From: Streptomyces aidingensis
GTDB taxonomy: Bacteria; Actinomycetota; Actinomycetes; Streptomycetales; Streptomycetaceae
NCBI RefSeq assembly: GCF_900112355.1
Contig: NZ_FOLM01000014.1
Span: forward strand, 94,552-158,551
Reading direction: 5' to 3'
Length of the DNA: 64,000 bases
Shown: piece by piece, positions 34,643 through 42,878 of the stretch
Numbering within the stretch: the stretch's first letter is position 1
Layout: each line of letters opens with the position of its first letter
Position numbers and translations under genes: made by a program
The notes under the pieces: generated by a model
Seen by the model: only the letters and a program-made list of their open reading frames with translations
What the model was told of the DNA's origin: nothing
Databases searched by the model: none

Positions 34643-35704
34643 TCAGCCGAGGCCGGCGCGTTCCATGGCGGCGACGGCGGCGCGCAGCGAGGCGACGCGC
34701 TCCGCGCGGGTGAGGCCGGCCGGGGCCAGGTTGAGGGTGGTCACCCCGGCCTCGGCGTAGGCCCGCATCCGGTCGGCGATCCGCTCCACCGGGCCGATCA
34801 GCGTGGTGGAGTCGATCAGCTCGTGCGGCACCGCCGCCGCCGCGCCGGCCTTGTCCCCGGCCAGGTATCTGTCCTGGATCTCGGCGGCGGCGCGCTCGTA
34901 GCCCATCCGGCGGGCCAGCCGGTTGTAGAAGTTCTGCTTGCGGCTGCCCATGCCGCCCACGTACAGCGCGGTGTACGGGCGGAAGTGGTCGGCCAGGGCA
35001 GGGATGTCGTCGCCGACCGCGAGCGGCACGGTGGGCACCACGTCGAAGCCCTCCAGTTCCCGCCCGGCCGGCGCACCCGCCCTGGCCCGCCCGGTGCGCA
35101 GCGCCCCCAGCGTGGTCTCCTCGGCGTGCTCCGGCGCGAAGAAGATCAGCAGCGCGCCGTCGGCGATCTCCCCGGTCTGCTCCAGATTCTTCGGCCCGAT
35201 GGCCGCGATGTACAGCGGAATGTGCGGGCGCACCGGGTGCACGGTCAGCCTGAGCGGCTTGCCGGGCCCACCGGGCAGCGGCAGTGTCCAGTGCGCGCCC
35301 TCGAAGGCCAGCCGCTCCCGGCTCATCGCCCGGCGCACGATCTCCACGTACTCCCGGGTGCGGGCCAGCGGCTTGTCGAACTTCACCCCGTACCAGCCCT
35401 CCGAGACCTGCGGTCCGGAGACACCGATGCCCAGCCGGAACCGGCCGCCGCTGAGCGTGTCCAGGGTGGCCGCGGTCATCGCGGTCATGGCCGGCGCCCG
35501 CGCCGGAATCTGGAAGATCGCCGAGCCCACGTCGATCCGCTCGGTCTGCGCGGCCACCCAGGCCAGCACGGTGGCGGCGTCCGAGCCGTAGGCCTCGGCC
35601 GCCCAGCAGACCGCGTAGCCCAGCCGGTCCGCCTCCTGCGCCACGGCGAGGTTGTCGGCGTCCATGCCGGCGCCCCAGTAGCCGAGATTGATTCCCAGGC
35701 GCAT
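34643..35704 (-). CDS. LLM-class F420-dependent oxidoreductase
   Basis: 353 residues of the luciferase-like monooxygenase fold: MRLGINLGYWGAG, EADRLGYAVCWAAEAYGSDAATVLAWVAAQTERIDVGSAIFQIPAR and GRFRLGIGVSGPQVSEGWYG. The family uses coenzyme F420 hydride instead of FMN. The substrate is unknown. The ATG at 35704 gives the usual N-terminus. It is 70 bases upstream of the histidine phosphatase gene on the same strand and divergent from the aldo/keto reductase. Confidence 0.93.
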   Translation of the reverse strand: MRLGINLGYWGAGMDADNLAVAQEADRLGYAVCWAAEAYGSDAATVLAWVAAQTERIDVGSAIFQIPARAPAMTAMTAATLDTLSGGRFRLGIGVSGPQVSEGWYGVKFDKPLARTREYVEIVRRAMSRERLAFEGAHWTLPLPGGPGKPLRLTVHPVRPHIPLYIAAIGPKNLEQTGEIADGALLIFFAPEHAEETTLGALRTGRARAGAPAGRELEGFDVVPTVPLAVGDDIPALADHFRPYTALYVGGMGSRKQNFYNRLARRMGYERAAAEIQDRYLAGDKAGAAAAVPHELIDSTTLIGPVERIADRMRAYAEAGVTTLNLAPAGLTRAERVASLRAAVAAMERAGLG

Positions 35705-35780
35705 CCCGACGCCCCCTTACTGATCAGTAACGTATGGGTCCACCGGACTCTAGCGCGCGCCCGAAGTACGCTCAACGGCC

Positions 35781-36764
35781 ATGGATCTCAGGCACCTCGG
35801 CCGGACCGGCCTGCGCGTCTCCCGGCTCGGCCTCGGCACCCTCACCTGGGGACGGGACACCGGCGAGGAGGAGGCGGCGGAGCTCCTCAGGACCTTCTGG
35901 GAGGCGGGCGGCACCCTGGTGGACACCGCCGATGTCTATGCCGACGGCGGTTCCGAGTATCTCCTGGGACGGCTGCTGGCCATGGTGCCGCGCCGGGAAC
36001 TGGTGATCGCCACCAAGGCGGGCAGCGTGCCCGATCCGGACCGGCGCTTCGACGGCTCCCGCGCCCATCTGACCGCCGCGCTGGACGCCTCCCTCCAGCG
36101 GCTGGGCACCGACCATGTGGATCTGTGGCAGGTGCACGCCTACGACCCGCACACCCCGCTGGACGAGACCCTCCAGGCGCTGGACGACGCGGTGCGCAGC
36201 GGCCGGGCCCGCTATGCCGGGGTGTCCAACTTCTGCGGCTGGCAGCTCGCCAAGGCGGGCACCTGGCAGCTCGCGCTGCCCGGCGCCCGGGTCCGGCTGG
36301 CCGGCGTCCAGCTGGAGTACTCGCTGCTCCAGCGGGGCCTGGAGCGGGAGGTGCTGCCCGCCGCACTGGACCTGGGCATCGGGCTGCTGCCCTCCTCGCC
36401 GCTCGGCCGCGGGGTGCTGACGGGCAAGTACCGGGGCGGGGCGCGGCCGGAGGGCTCGCGCGGGGCGTCCGAGCACCTCGCGCCGTTTGTGGCGCCCTAT
36501 CTGGGGGAGGCCGCCGAGCGGATCACGGACGCGGTGGCGATAGCCGCCGAAGGGCTGGCGGTGTCCCCGCTCCAGGTGGCGCTGGCCTGGGTGCGGGACC
36601 GGCCGGGCGTGGTGGCACCGCTGCTGGGGTGCCGCACCGCGCAGCAGCTCGCCGAGGCGCTGTCGGTGGAAGACCTTAGTCTTCCTGACGAGATCAGCCG
36701 GGCCCTGGACGAAGTCTCGGCCCCGGTGCACCGCTATCCCGATCATGACTGGAGCGCACTGTGA
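35781..36764 (+). CDS. Aldo/keto reductase
   Basis: 327 residues, (beta/alpha)8 barrel, NADPH-dependent carbonyl reductase. The catalytic tetrad is visible: Asp and Tyr in LVDTADVYADGGSE, Lys in LVIATKAGS, His in DLWQVHAYDPHTP. The NADPH-binding end has LLGCRTAQQLAEAL. Substrate not known. The ATG at 35781 follows closely on the intergenic region shared with the LLM gene. Its stop codon overlaps the GTG of the next gene by 4 bases (GTGA), so the two are translationally coupled. Confidence 0.95.
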   Translation: MDLRHLGRTGLRVSRLGLGTLTWGRDTGEEEAAELLRTFWEAGGTLVDTADVYADGGSEYLLGRLLAMVPRRELVIATKAGSVPDPDRRFDGSRAHLTAALDASLQRLGTDHVDLWQVHAYDPHTPLDETLQALDDAVRSGRARYAGVSNFCGWQLAKAGTWQLALPGARVRLAGVQLEYSLLQRGLEREVLPAALDLGIGLLPSSPLGRGVLTGKYRGGARPEGSRGASEHLAPFVAPYLGEAAERITDAVAIAAEGLAVSPLQVALAWVRDRPGVVAPLLGCRTAQQLAEALSVEDLSLPDEISRALDEVSAPVHRYPDHDWSAL

Positions 36765-38881
36765 GCACGGCAGGCACGGGCGGCACGGGCGGCACGGACG
36801 GGGCCGGGGACGCCGGCGGCGCCGGCGGGCAGCGCCCGGGCGGGACCGGAGCGGGCCGGCTGGCCGAGCTGCGGGCCGCGGTCCGGGCCGTGGAGAGCGG
36901 TGAGCGGGAGGCGGCCTCGTTCTTCGCCGCGCCGGAGCCGCCCCGCCGGGGGCGGCGGCCGGCCGCCGCCCCCGGGGCCGCCGAGGCCGTCCCGGAACGG
37001 GCCGCCGTGCCGGTGCCCGGGGAACTGGCGGAACTGCTGGCGGCCGGGGGCGCGCCCGCCGCCCTGGCCGGGCCGGTGGCCGCGGCGCTGGGCGGTGAGG
37101 CGGCGGCGGTGCTGCGGACCGATCCGTGGCAGCTGCTGTCCGTGCCCGGGGTGCGCCCCGAGCAGGCGGACGGCTTTGCCCGGGCGCTGCTCGGGCCCGG
37201 CTGCGGGCCGGGGGACGAGCGCCGCGTCCAGGCCCTGGCGGGCTGGCTGCTGGAGAGGGCCGCGCGCGCCGGGCACACGGTGCTGCGGCCGGAGGCGGTC
37301 CGGGCCGAGCTTGGCCGGCACGCGGTGCCCGATCCGGAGCAGGCGCTGCGGATCGCCGTGGAGTCCGGCGCCCTGCTGGTCTTCCGCGACCCGCTCGCCG
37401 GACCGGGCGGCGAGGAGCCGGACGGGAGCGCGGACGACGGCGAGGCCGGGAACGCCCAGGACGCCGGGGACGCCGGGGACCCCGGGGGCCCCGGGAACGG
37501 GGACGAGCTGGGTCCGGCCGCGCTGCTGGGGCTGGACCGGTACGCGGTGGCCGAGGAGGCCCTGGCCGACGGGCTGGCCCGGCTCTGCGCCACCTTCCTG
37601 CCGCCGGCCGCCGGGAGCTCTCCGGAGCAGCGGCTGGACGGGCACCCGGAGGGGGCCCCGGGGGACGGCGGTCCGGCCCGGCCGCCGCTGGCCGCCTGGC
37701 AGCGTCTCGCGGCCTCCCAGGCCCTTTCCCCGTCCGCCGCCGAGCTGCTGCGGGCGGTGGCGGAGCACGCCCTGGTGGTGCACACCGGCGGGGAGGCCGC
37801 CCGCGCCGAGCCGCTGGCCGTGGTGCGGGCCGCCCGCTCTCTGGGCCTGCGGGCCTGGGCCGCCGTGGACCCCCTCCGCGGCGGCGGGACGGACGGCGGG
37901 ACGGAGGACGCGGGGCCGGTGCTCACCCTGCCGGGCCTGCTCTCCGGCCGGGAAGGCCCGGGCCGGGACGAGGAGGGCATGCCGGCGCTGGATCTGCTGG
38001 CCGTGCTGGACACCCCCCGGCTGGACACCGAGGCCGCCGCCGAACTGGTGGAGGCCCTGCCGGACGGCTGCCGGCTGATTCTCTCCGGGGACCCCGCGGT
38101 GCTGGGCGCGGCCGGTGCGGGCCAGGTGCTGGCCGATGTGGCGGCGGCCCGGATCTGCCCGCGGGTGGTCTCCCGGACCCCGGATCCCGGCCCGGTGGGC
38201 GAGCTGGTCTCGGGGATCGGCGCGGGCGAGCTCGCCGAGGTGGCGGCGCCCGGCCGGGAGGTGGTGGTGGTCCCGGTGCGGGACGCCGGCGAGGCGGTGC
38301 ACCGCACGGTGCAGCTGGTCACCGAGTCCATTCCGCGGGCCTTCGGGGTGTCCGCGGCGCAGATCCAGGTCATCACCCCCGGCCACGGCGGAGCGGCCGG
38401 GACGCGGGCGCTCAACCGGGCGCTCAAGGAGCGGCTGAACGCCGGACCGGGCCGGTTCGGCGGTTTCGACCCGGGCGACCGGGTGCTGTTCTCCCCCGCC
38501 CCCGGCCTGGGCCGGGCGGGCACGGTGGTCTCGGCCGACGACACCGGCCTGCTGCTGGAGTGCGGCGCGGAGCGGTTCACGGTGCCCCCGGCAAGGGTGG
38601 CGGACACCGTCCGTCCCGGCTGGGCCCTCACCGCCCACCAGGCCGCGGGCGGTCACTGGCCCGCCGTGGTGACCGTACTGCCCGGGGACGCGGCGGGCTC
38701 GGTGGACCGTACCTGGGTCTACACCGCGTTCGGCCGGGCCGGACGTCATCTGTCGGTGGTGCAGGGGCTGGGCCCGGCGCTGGCCCGCGCGGTGGCCGCG
38801 CCGCCCGCCGCGGCCCGCACCACCCGGCTGGCCGGCCTGCTGCGGCAGCAGCAGGCCGCGCAGCGGCAGGAGGAGGTCTGA
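36761..38881 (+). CDS. Helix-hairpin-helix, RecD2-like protein with degenerate ATPase motifs
   Basis: 706 residues aligned by eye to RecD2-type helicases. A helix-hairpin-helix region (LLSVPGVRPEQADGFARALL) lies at ~125-150. Where a helicase has GGPGTGKTT there is HTGGEAARAEPLAVV (~332); where Walker B should read DEAS there is VLDTPRLD (~411); the following GDPxQL is GDPAVLGAAG. The C-terminal UvrD-like block LTAHQAAGGHWPAVV and TWVYTAFGRAGRHLSVV is kept, but HKSQG is HQAAGG. It is therefore probably a non-ATPase DNA-binding relative. A Gly/Asp/Glu-rich insert lies near 210-245. Translationally coupled to the aldo/keto reductase gene. Confidence 0.8.
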   Translation: MSTAGTGGTGGTDGAGDAGGAGGQRPGGTGAGRLAELRAAVRAVESGEREAASFFAAPEPPRRGRRPAAAPGAAEAVPERAAVPVPGELAELLAAGGAPAALAGPVAAALGGEAAAVLRTDPWQLLSVPGVRPEQADGFARALLGPGCGPGDERRVQALAGWLLERAARAGHTVLRPEAVRAELGRHAVPDPEQALRIAVESGALLVFRDPLAGPGGEEPDGSADDGEAGNAQDAGDAGDPGGPGNGDELGPAALLGLDRYAVAEEALADGLARLCATFLPPAAGSSPEQRLDGHPEGAPGDGGPARPPLAAWQRLAASQALSPSAAELLRAVAEHALVVHTGGEAARAEPLAVVRAARSLGLRAWAAVDPLRGGGTDGGTEDAGPVLTLPGLLSGREGPGRDEEGMPALDLLAVLDTPRLDTEAAAELVEALPDGCRLILSGDPAVLGAAGAGQVLADVAAARICPRVVSRTPDPGPVGELVSGIGAGELAEVAAPGREVVVVPVRDAGEAVHRTVQLVTESIPRAFGVSAAQIQVITPGHGGAAGTRALNRALKERLNAGPGRFGGFDPGDRVLFSPAPGLGRAGTVVSADDTGLLLECGAERFTVPPARVADTVRPGWALTAHQAAGGHWPAVVTVLPGDAAGSVDRTWVYTAFGRAGRHLSVVQGLGPALARAVAAPPAAARTTRLAGLLRQQQAAQRQEEV

Positions 38882-38907
38882 GCCGGTCCCGGCTGAACCG
38901 GCACGGT

Positions 38908-38939
38908 CCGCGTGCGGGGCGGCGGGGCTCCGCACGCGG
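38908..38939. terminator. Bidirectional hairpin terminator
   Basis: Perfect 10-base arms (CCGCGTGCGG and complement) with a 12-base loop lie between the convergent RecD-like gene and the acidic conserved protein gene. Confidence 0.6.
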
Positions 38940-38959
38940 GTCGTTCGCCGGGCGCCGCC

Positions 38960-39616
38960 TCAGCGGTCCTCGGCGTCGAAGTCCTCCTCGTCGAAGGCCT
39001 CGCTGACGTCGAACCGGCACACCACCTGGTCGGGGTCGAGGGTGTCGAAGGGCGCGGACAGCCACTCGCCCGGTTCCGGGCGCTCCTCCAGGGCCGCGAC
39101 CCAGGTCGTGGCGTCCCCCTCCTCCAGGCCGAACTCCTTGTGTCTGCTGGCGATCTCATCCGGCTCGTACTCGCCGAAGAGCACTCCGATGGCGGCGTGC
39201 ACGCTGTGCCGGGCGCCCACCTCTTCCGCCTCTTCCTCGTCCACCGATTCGGGGTCGAGCTCGGTGATCCGCTCGGCCTGGGCCGTCAGCCGCCGGGGGT
39301 CGGCGATCAGGTAGTCCCGGCGGATCAGCACGCTCAGCGCCTCGGGCTCCTCCGGCCCCTCGTACCGGGAGGCGGCGTCCGTCGCGGGCACCTCGAACGG
39401 GGTGACCTCGTCATAGACGTCGTAGAGCAGCTCGTCGTAGACCTCCCCGGCCGCCGCCAGCTCGTTGAACGCGGAGAACACGGTGGCGTCCGCCCCGGAT
39501 CCCCCCGCGCCGGAGGCACGTCCCTCGACGGCCGCCAGATGCCGGTCGAGGGCGTCCTTGAGCGCCTCGACCGCGGCTCGCACATCGGCAGCCGTGGGCT
39601 GCACAGCATCAGACAT
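38960..39616 (-). CDS. Conserved acidic protein of unknown function
   Basis: 218 residues, strongly acidic (e.g. TELDPESVDEEEAEEVG and the C-terminus SEAFDEEDFDAEDR), no signal or membrane segment. VHAAIGVLFGEYEPDEIASRHKEFGLEEGDATTWVAAL is the best-conserved-looking part. I recognise it as an actinobacterial conserved hypothetical, not a named family. The ATG at 39616 gives MSDAVQPTAADVRAAVEALKD; it follows a TACCGT -10-like element (39624-39629) by 7 bases, with no ribosome-binding site, so translation may be leaderless. Divergent from the DUF5703 gene. Confidence 0.85.
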   Translation of the reverse strand: MSDAVQPTAADVRAAVEALKDALDRHLAAVEGRASGAGGSGADATVFSAFNELAAAGEVYDELLYDVYDEVTPFEVPATDAASRYEGPEEPEALSVLIRRDYLIADPRRLTAQAERITELDPESVDEEEAEEVGARHSVHAAIGVLFGEYEPDEIASRHKEFGLEEGDATTWVAALEERPEPGEWLSAPFDTLDPDQVVCRFDVSEAFDEEDFDAEDR

Positions 39617-39663
39617 GGTGCAGACGGTATCCGCAACCGGGCCCCGCGCGCACAATAGATTCG

Positions 39664-39852
39664 ATGCCGGAATACGAATTTCGCGATGTGCATGTGCCGC
39701 GCGGGGTTTCCCGCAGCGCCACCACCCGCCTGCTGACCGATCATGCCGAGTACGGGCACTGGGAGCTGTACCGGCTGCGTCTGCATCCGGACGGCAGCCG
39801 CTCGGTACGGCTGCGGCGGCGCATCATCCGTCAGTTGCGCGCCACCTGGTGA
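39664..39852 (+). CDS. DUF5703-family small protein
   Basis: 62 residues, basic: EYEFRDVHVPRGVSRSATTRLLTDHAEYGHWELYRLRLHPDG, then an Arg-rich end (VRLRRRIIRQLRATW). Function unknown; widespread in actinobacteria next to the gene on its left. The ATG lies 7 bases after CACAAT (39651-39656) with no Shine-Dalgarno sequence, again suggesting a leaderless mRNA. Confidence 0.9.
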   Translation: MPEYEFRDVHVPRGVSRSATTRLLTDHAEYGHWELYRLRLHPDGSRSVRLRRRIIRQLRATW

Positions 39853-39912
39853 CCGCAGCGGCACCGCGGATACCGAACGACGCACACCACGACAGACCAC
39901 CGCGACAGACCA

Positions 39913-39945
39913 ATGGAGTGGACTCCCCTGCGGAGTCCACTCCAT
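39913..39945. terminator. Hairpin terminator between chaplin and DUF5703 genes
   Basis: Perfect 14-base arms (ATGGAGTGGACTCC and complement) around loop CCTGC, 18 bases past the chaplin stop on the minus strand and 60 bases past the DUF5703 stop on the plus strand; suited to ending both transcripts. Confidence 0.75.
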
Positions 39946-39962
39946 GAACGGTCGTGCTCGGC

Positions 39963-40811
39963 TCAGCGCGCCTGCGCCGCCCGCGCCCGGCGGTAGAGCA
40001 CGGCGCCGCCGGTCAGCAGGCCCAGGGCCACCGGAGCGGCGATGCCGAGCCGGGCGCCGCCGTCGGCACCGGTGGCGGCCAGCTCGCCGCCGGCGAGCTG
40101 CTCGGTGCCGCCCAGGTGCGGAACCGGCTCGGAGCCCCCGGAGGCGCCGCCGGCGCCCTTCTCGTCCCCGGTGTAGCCGTCACCGCCGCCGTCACCGGAC
40201 CCGCCGTTGCCTCCGTCACCCGGGGTCTCGCCGCCCGGGTCTCCCGGCTGCCCCGGCTCACCCGGCTCCCCGGGCTGACCGGGCTCACCCGGGTCTCCCG
40301 GCTCGCCCGGCTGCCCCGGGTCTCCCGGCTCACCCGGGTCTCCCGGCTCCCCGGGGTGCGCCGGGGAGCCGGTGTTGGCGCACCCGTTGCCCCAGGAGGG
40401 GTTGAGCGCGCCCACGACGTTCACGCTGTTCCCGCAGGCGTTCACCGGCACGTCGACCGGCGCCTGGACGGTGTTGCCGGAGGCCACGCCGGGCGAGCCC
40501 TGGGCCTCGCCGTGGGCCGCGGAGCCGCTGTCGCCGTGCCCGCCCTGGCCCTCGTCCCCGCTGTCGGAGGTGTTGACACAGGTGTTGCCGAAGGCCGGGT
40601 TGAGTGCGCCGACGATGTCGACGGTGTTGCCGCAGGCGTTCACCGGCACATGCACCGGCGCCTGGACCGTGTTGCCGGACAGGATGCCCGGGGAGTTCGT
40701 GGCGCTGCCCCTCGCCTCGGCGTCGGCGTAGGCCGAGCCGCCCCCCGTCATGGCCAGCACGCCGCCCGCGGCGACGAAGGTGACCAGGCCCTTTTTCGTG
40801 ACCTGTCGCAT
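39963..40811 (-). CDS. Long chaplin with two chaplin domains, collagen-like stalk and sortase signal
   Basis: 282 residues. A signal peptide (to SAYADA, ~31) precedes two chaplin domains (~40-80 and ~107-146), each with NTVQAPV.VPVNACGN and GALNP..GN.C, giving two Cys per domain. Residues 154-192 are 13 consecutive Gly-X-Pro triplets (X = Glu, Asp, Gln). A Gly/Asp-rich spacer follows, then LAATG at 244-248, a hydrophobic helix and YRRARAAQAR, i.e. a class E sortase signal for covalent wall attachment. Chaplins coat aerial hyphae and spores with a hydrophobic amyloid layer. It lies next to chpH as chpC does in S. coelicolor. Confidence 0.93.
   Translation of the reverse strand: MRQVTKKGLVTFVAAGGVLAMTGGGSAYADAEARGSATNSPGILSGNTVQAPVHVPVNACGNTVDIVGALNPAFGNTCVNTSDSGDEGQGGHGDSGSAAHGEAQGSPGVASGNTVQAPVDVPVNACGNSVNVVGALNPSWGNGCANTGSPAHPGEPGDPGEPGDPGQPGEPGDPGEPGQPGEPGEPGQPGDPGGETPGDGGNGGSGDGGGDGYTGDEKGAGGASGGSEPVPHLGGTEQLAGGELAATGADGGARLGIAAPVALGLLTGGAVLYRRARAAQAR
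40236..40352 (-). repeat. Collagen-like Gly-X-Pro repeat region of the long chaplin
   Basis: 39 codons coding 13 uninterrupted triplets Gly-(Glu/Asp/Gln)-Pro. At DNA level this is a 9-base-period, imperfect tandem repeat (CCCGGCTCACCCGG-type on the plus strand). The length may vary between strains by slippage. Confidence 0.9.
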
Positions 40812-40891
40812 GGTGGATTCCCTTGGATCGGTTGCGTAGGAGTCTTGCTCGCGCCGCCGCGCGGAGTGCGTGGCGCGCCGGGAACGCCGAC

Positions 40892-40923
40892 CGCCCCGGA
40901 GCGCTTGGACGCACTCCGGGGCG
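40892..40923 (-). terminator. Hairpin terminator downstream of chpH
   Basis: Perfect 10-base arms (CGCCCCGGAG and complement), 12-base loop, starting 37 bases past the chpH stop on the minus strand and upstream of the long chaplin gene, so the two chaplins are probably separate transcripts. Confidence 0.65.
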
Positions 40924-40959
40924 ATCTTGCGTCAAGCCCTCAAGAAACGGGGCACGGCA

Positions 40960-41193
40960 TCAGGCGTTGATGCAGGTGTTCCCGAAAGCCGGGTTCAGCA
41001 GGGCGACGATGTTGATCGTGTTGCCGCAGACGTTCACCGGCAGGTGGATCGGGACCTGGATCACGTTGCCCGAGATGGCACCCGGGGAGTGAACGGCCGC
41101 CCCCTGGGCGCCCGCGTCGGCAACGGCGACGCCCGCACCGGCGAGCACCAGACCGCCGGTGGCAGCCGCGGCAGCGACAACCTTCTTGATCAT
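40960..41193 (-). CDS. chpH: Short chaplin ChpH
   Basis: 77 residues: signal peptide (KKVVAAAAATGGLVLAGAGVAVADA, cut near residue 26) and one chaplin domain with SPGAISGNVIQVPIHLPVNVCGNTINIVALLNPAFGNTC. Two Cys can form the stabilising disulfide. Secreted, it self-assembles at the air-water interface so that hyphae can rise into the air. It has no wall-anchor, unlike its neighbour. The ATG at 41193 follows GAGGAGGAAG. A BldN-type promoter lies upstream. Confidence 0.95.
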   Translation of the reverse strand: MIKKVVAAAAATGGLVLAGAGVAVADAGAQGAAVHSPGAISGNVIQVPIHLPVNVCGNTINIVALLNPAFGNTCINA

Positions 41194-41239
41194 TCTTCCT
41201 CCTCGTTGACATAGCAGCCCCAGCTGGGGGGCACCACGA

Positions 41240-41267
41240 GTAACGAGGGGCCGTGAATGAAGCTACG
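41240..41267 (-). promoter_or_regulatory. Candidate sigma-BldN promoter of chpH
   Basis: On the minus strand, CGTAGC (41262-41267), a 16-base spacer, then CGTTAC (41240-41245), 47 bases before the chpH ATG. The known sigma-BldN consensus, as I recall it, is CGTAAC-N16-CGTTGA, and chaplin genes are classical BldN targets. Each hexamer differs by one or two bases. Confidence 0.6.
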
Positions 41268-41359
41268 ATCCCACGGACGCATTCACCCGTCCTGAGTAGG
41301 TCCGCACGGCTGAGTGATTACACGACGATCACTCTGGCGCGATCCCGCCCGGCCGGGCG

Positions 41360-42697
41360 CTAGGACAGATCCAGGAACCGGTCCAGCACCCGGGTGCCGA
41401 AGCGCAGTCCGTCCACCGGGACCCGCTCGTCCACACCGTGGAACATGCCGGCGAAGTCCAGCTCCGGCGGCAGCTTCAGCGGGGCGAAGCCGAAGCCCCG
41501 GATGCCGAGGTCGTCGAAGGACTTGGCGTCCGTGCCGCCGGAGAGCATGTACGGCACGGCGTGCGCGATCGGGTCCTCGGCCCGCAGCGCGGCCTGCATG
41601 GCGTCCACCAGCGCACCGTCGAAGGTGGTCTCCAGCGCCTTGTCGGAGTGCACGGTCTCGCGCCGCACCCGCGGCCCGAGCACCCGGTCCAGATCCGCCA
41701 GGAACTCCTCCTCGAAGCCGGGCAGGAAGCGGCCGTCCACGGCGGCGGTGGCCTGCCCGGGGATGACGTTCACCTTGTAGCCCGCTTCGAGCTGGGTGGG
41801 CGCGGCGGTGTTGCGCAGCGTGGCGCCGATGATCTTCGCGATGCCGCCCAGCCTGGCGAGGGTCTCCTCCATGTTCTCCGGATCGAGGTCGGTGCCCAGC
41901 GCGTCGGAGAGCTCGTCCAGGAACGAGCGGACGGTCTTGGTGACCCGGACCGGGAAGCGGTGCCGGCCCAGCCGGGCCACGGCCTCGCACAGTTCGGTGA
42001 TGGCGTTGTCGTCATTGGTCATCGAGCCGTGGCCGGCCGTGCCCTCGACGGTCAGCCGCATCCAGTGCATGCCCTTCTGGGCGGTCTCCACCAGATACAG
42101 CCGCAGCTTCTCGTTGACCGTGAAGGAGAATCCGCCCACCTCGCTGATCGCCTCGGTGACCCCCTCGAACAGCTCCGGATGGCGGTCCACCAGATACCGG
42201 GCGCCGTGGACCCCGCCCGCCTCCTCGTCCGCGACGAAGGCCAGCACCACGTCCCTGGGCGGCTTCCGCCCGGTGCGCACCCGGTCACGGATCACGGCCA
42301 GTGTCATGGCGTCCATGTCCTTCATGTCCACCGCGCCCCGGCCCCAGACGCAGCCGTCCGCGATCTCGCCGGAGAAGGGATGGCGGGTCCAGTCGTCGGC
42401 GTTGGCCGGGACCACGTCGGTGTGGCCGTGGATCAGCAGTCCGGGACGGGACGGGTCGGCGCCCTCGATCCGGACCACGGTGGAGGCCCGGCCGGGGCGC
42501 GACTCGAAGATCTGCGGTTCCAGGCCGACCTCGGCGAGCTTCTCGGCCACATACTCGGCGGCGGCCCGCTCCCCGGGGCCGGAGCCGTCGCCGTAGTTGC
42601 TGGTGTCGATCCGGATGAGGTCCTGGCACAGGCCGGCCACTTCCTGCTCCGCCGTGCCCGCCGAACCGGTGTCCTCCGCCGCGGCTGCGTCGCTCAC
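41360..42697 (-). CDS. M20-family zinc peptidase / deacylase
   Basis: 445 residues, peptidase M20/M25/M40. Metal ligands: LIHGHTDVVPA (first His), WGRGAVDMKDMDAM (bridging Asp) and FVADEEAGGVHGARYL (catalytic and metal Glu). The dimerisation domain lies at ~190-310. Such enzymes remove acyl or aminoacyl groups from peptides or N-acyl amino acids; the exact substrate is not told by sequence. The start is a GTG at 42697 after AGAGGAGGAC. It lies at the end of the conserved core region, next to tRNA-Leu. Confidence 0.94.
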   Translation of the reverse strand: MSDAAAAEDTGSAGTAEQEVAGLCQDLIRIDTSNYGDGSGPGERAAAEYVAEKLAEVGLEPQIFESRPGRASTVVRIEGADPSRPGLLIHGHTDVVPANADDWTRHPFSGEIADGCVWGRGAVDMKDMDAMTLAVIRDRVRTGRKPPRDVVLAFVADEEAGGVHGARYLVDRHPELFEGVTEAISEVGGFSFTVNEKLRLYLVETAQKGMHWMRLTVEGTAGHGSMTNDDNAITELCEAVARLGRHRFPVRVTKTVRSFLDELSDALGTDLDPENMEETLARLGGIAKIIGATLRNTAAPTQLEAGYKVNVIPGQATAAVDGRFLPGFEEEFLADLDRVLGPRVRRETVHSDKALETTFDGALVDAMQAALRAEDPIAHAVPYMLSGGTDAKSFDDLGIRGFGFAPLKLPPELDFAGMFHGVDERVPVDGLRFGTRVLDRFLDLS

Positions 42698-42878
42698 GTC
42701 GTCCTCCTCTTTGCTGGGGTGTCCTCATCCTCCCCCCTGTCCCCCGCCCCGCCCAAGGAGCCCGGGGACACCGCCCGGCCCCGGCCGCCCCGGTCACACC
42801 CCTTGATCACGCTCCTCGATCGCGCACCTTGATCACGCACCTCCGTCCTTTGCTATGGTTGCCCCCGTCACCACACGG

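Noticed and set aside
36743..38935. Long minus-strand open frames (645 and 730 codons) opposite the RecD-like gene
   Set aside because: Low-complexity Pro/Ser/Arg/Gly translations with no domain; the plus-strand frame shows HhH and UvrD-like blocks and is coupled to the gene before it.
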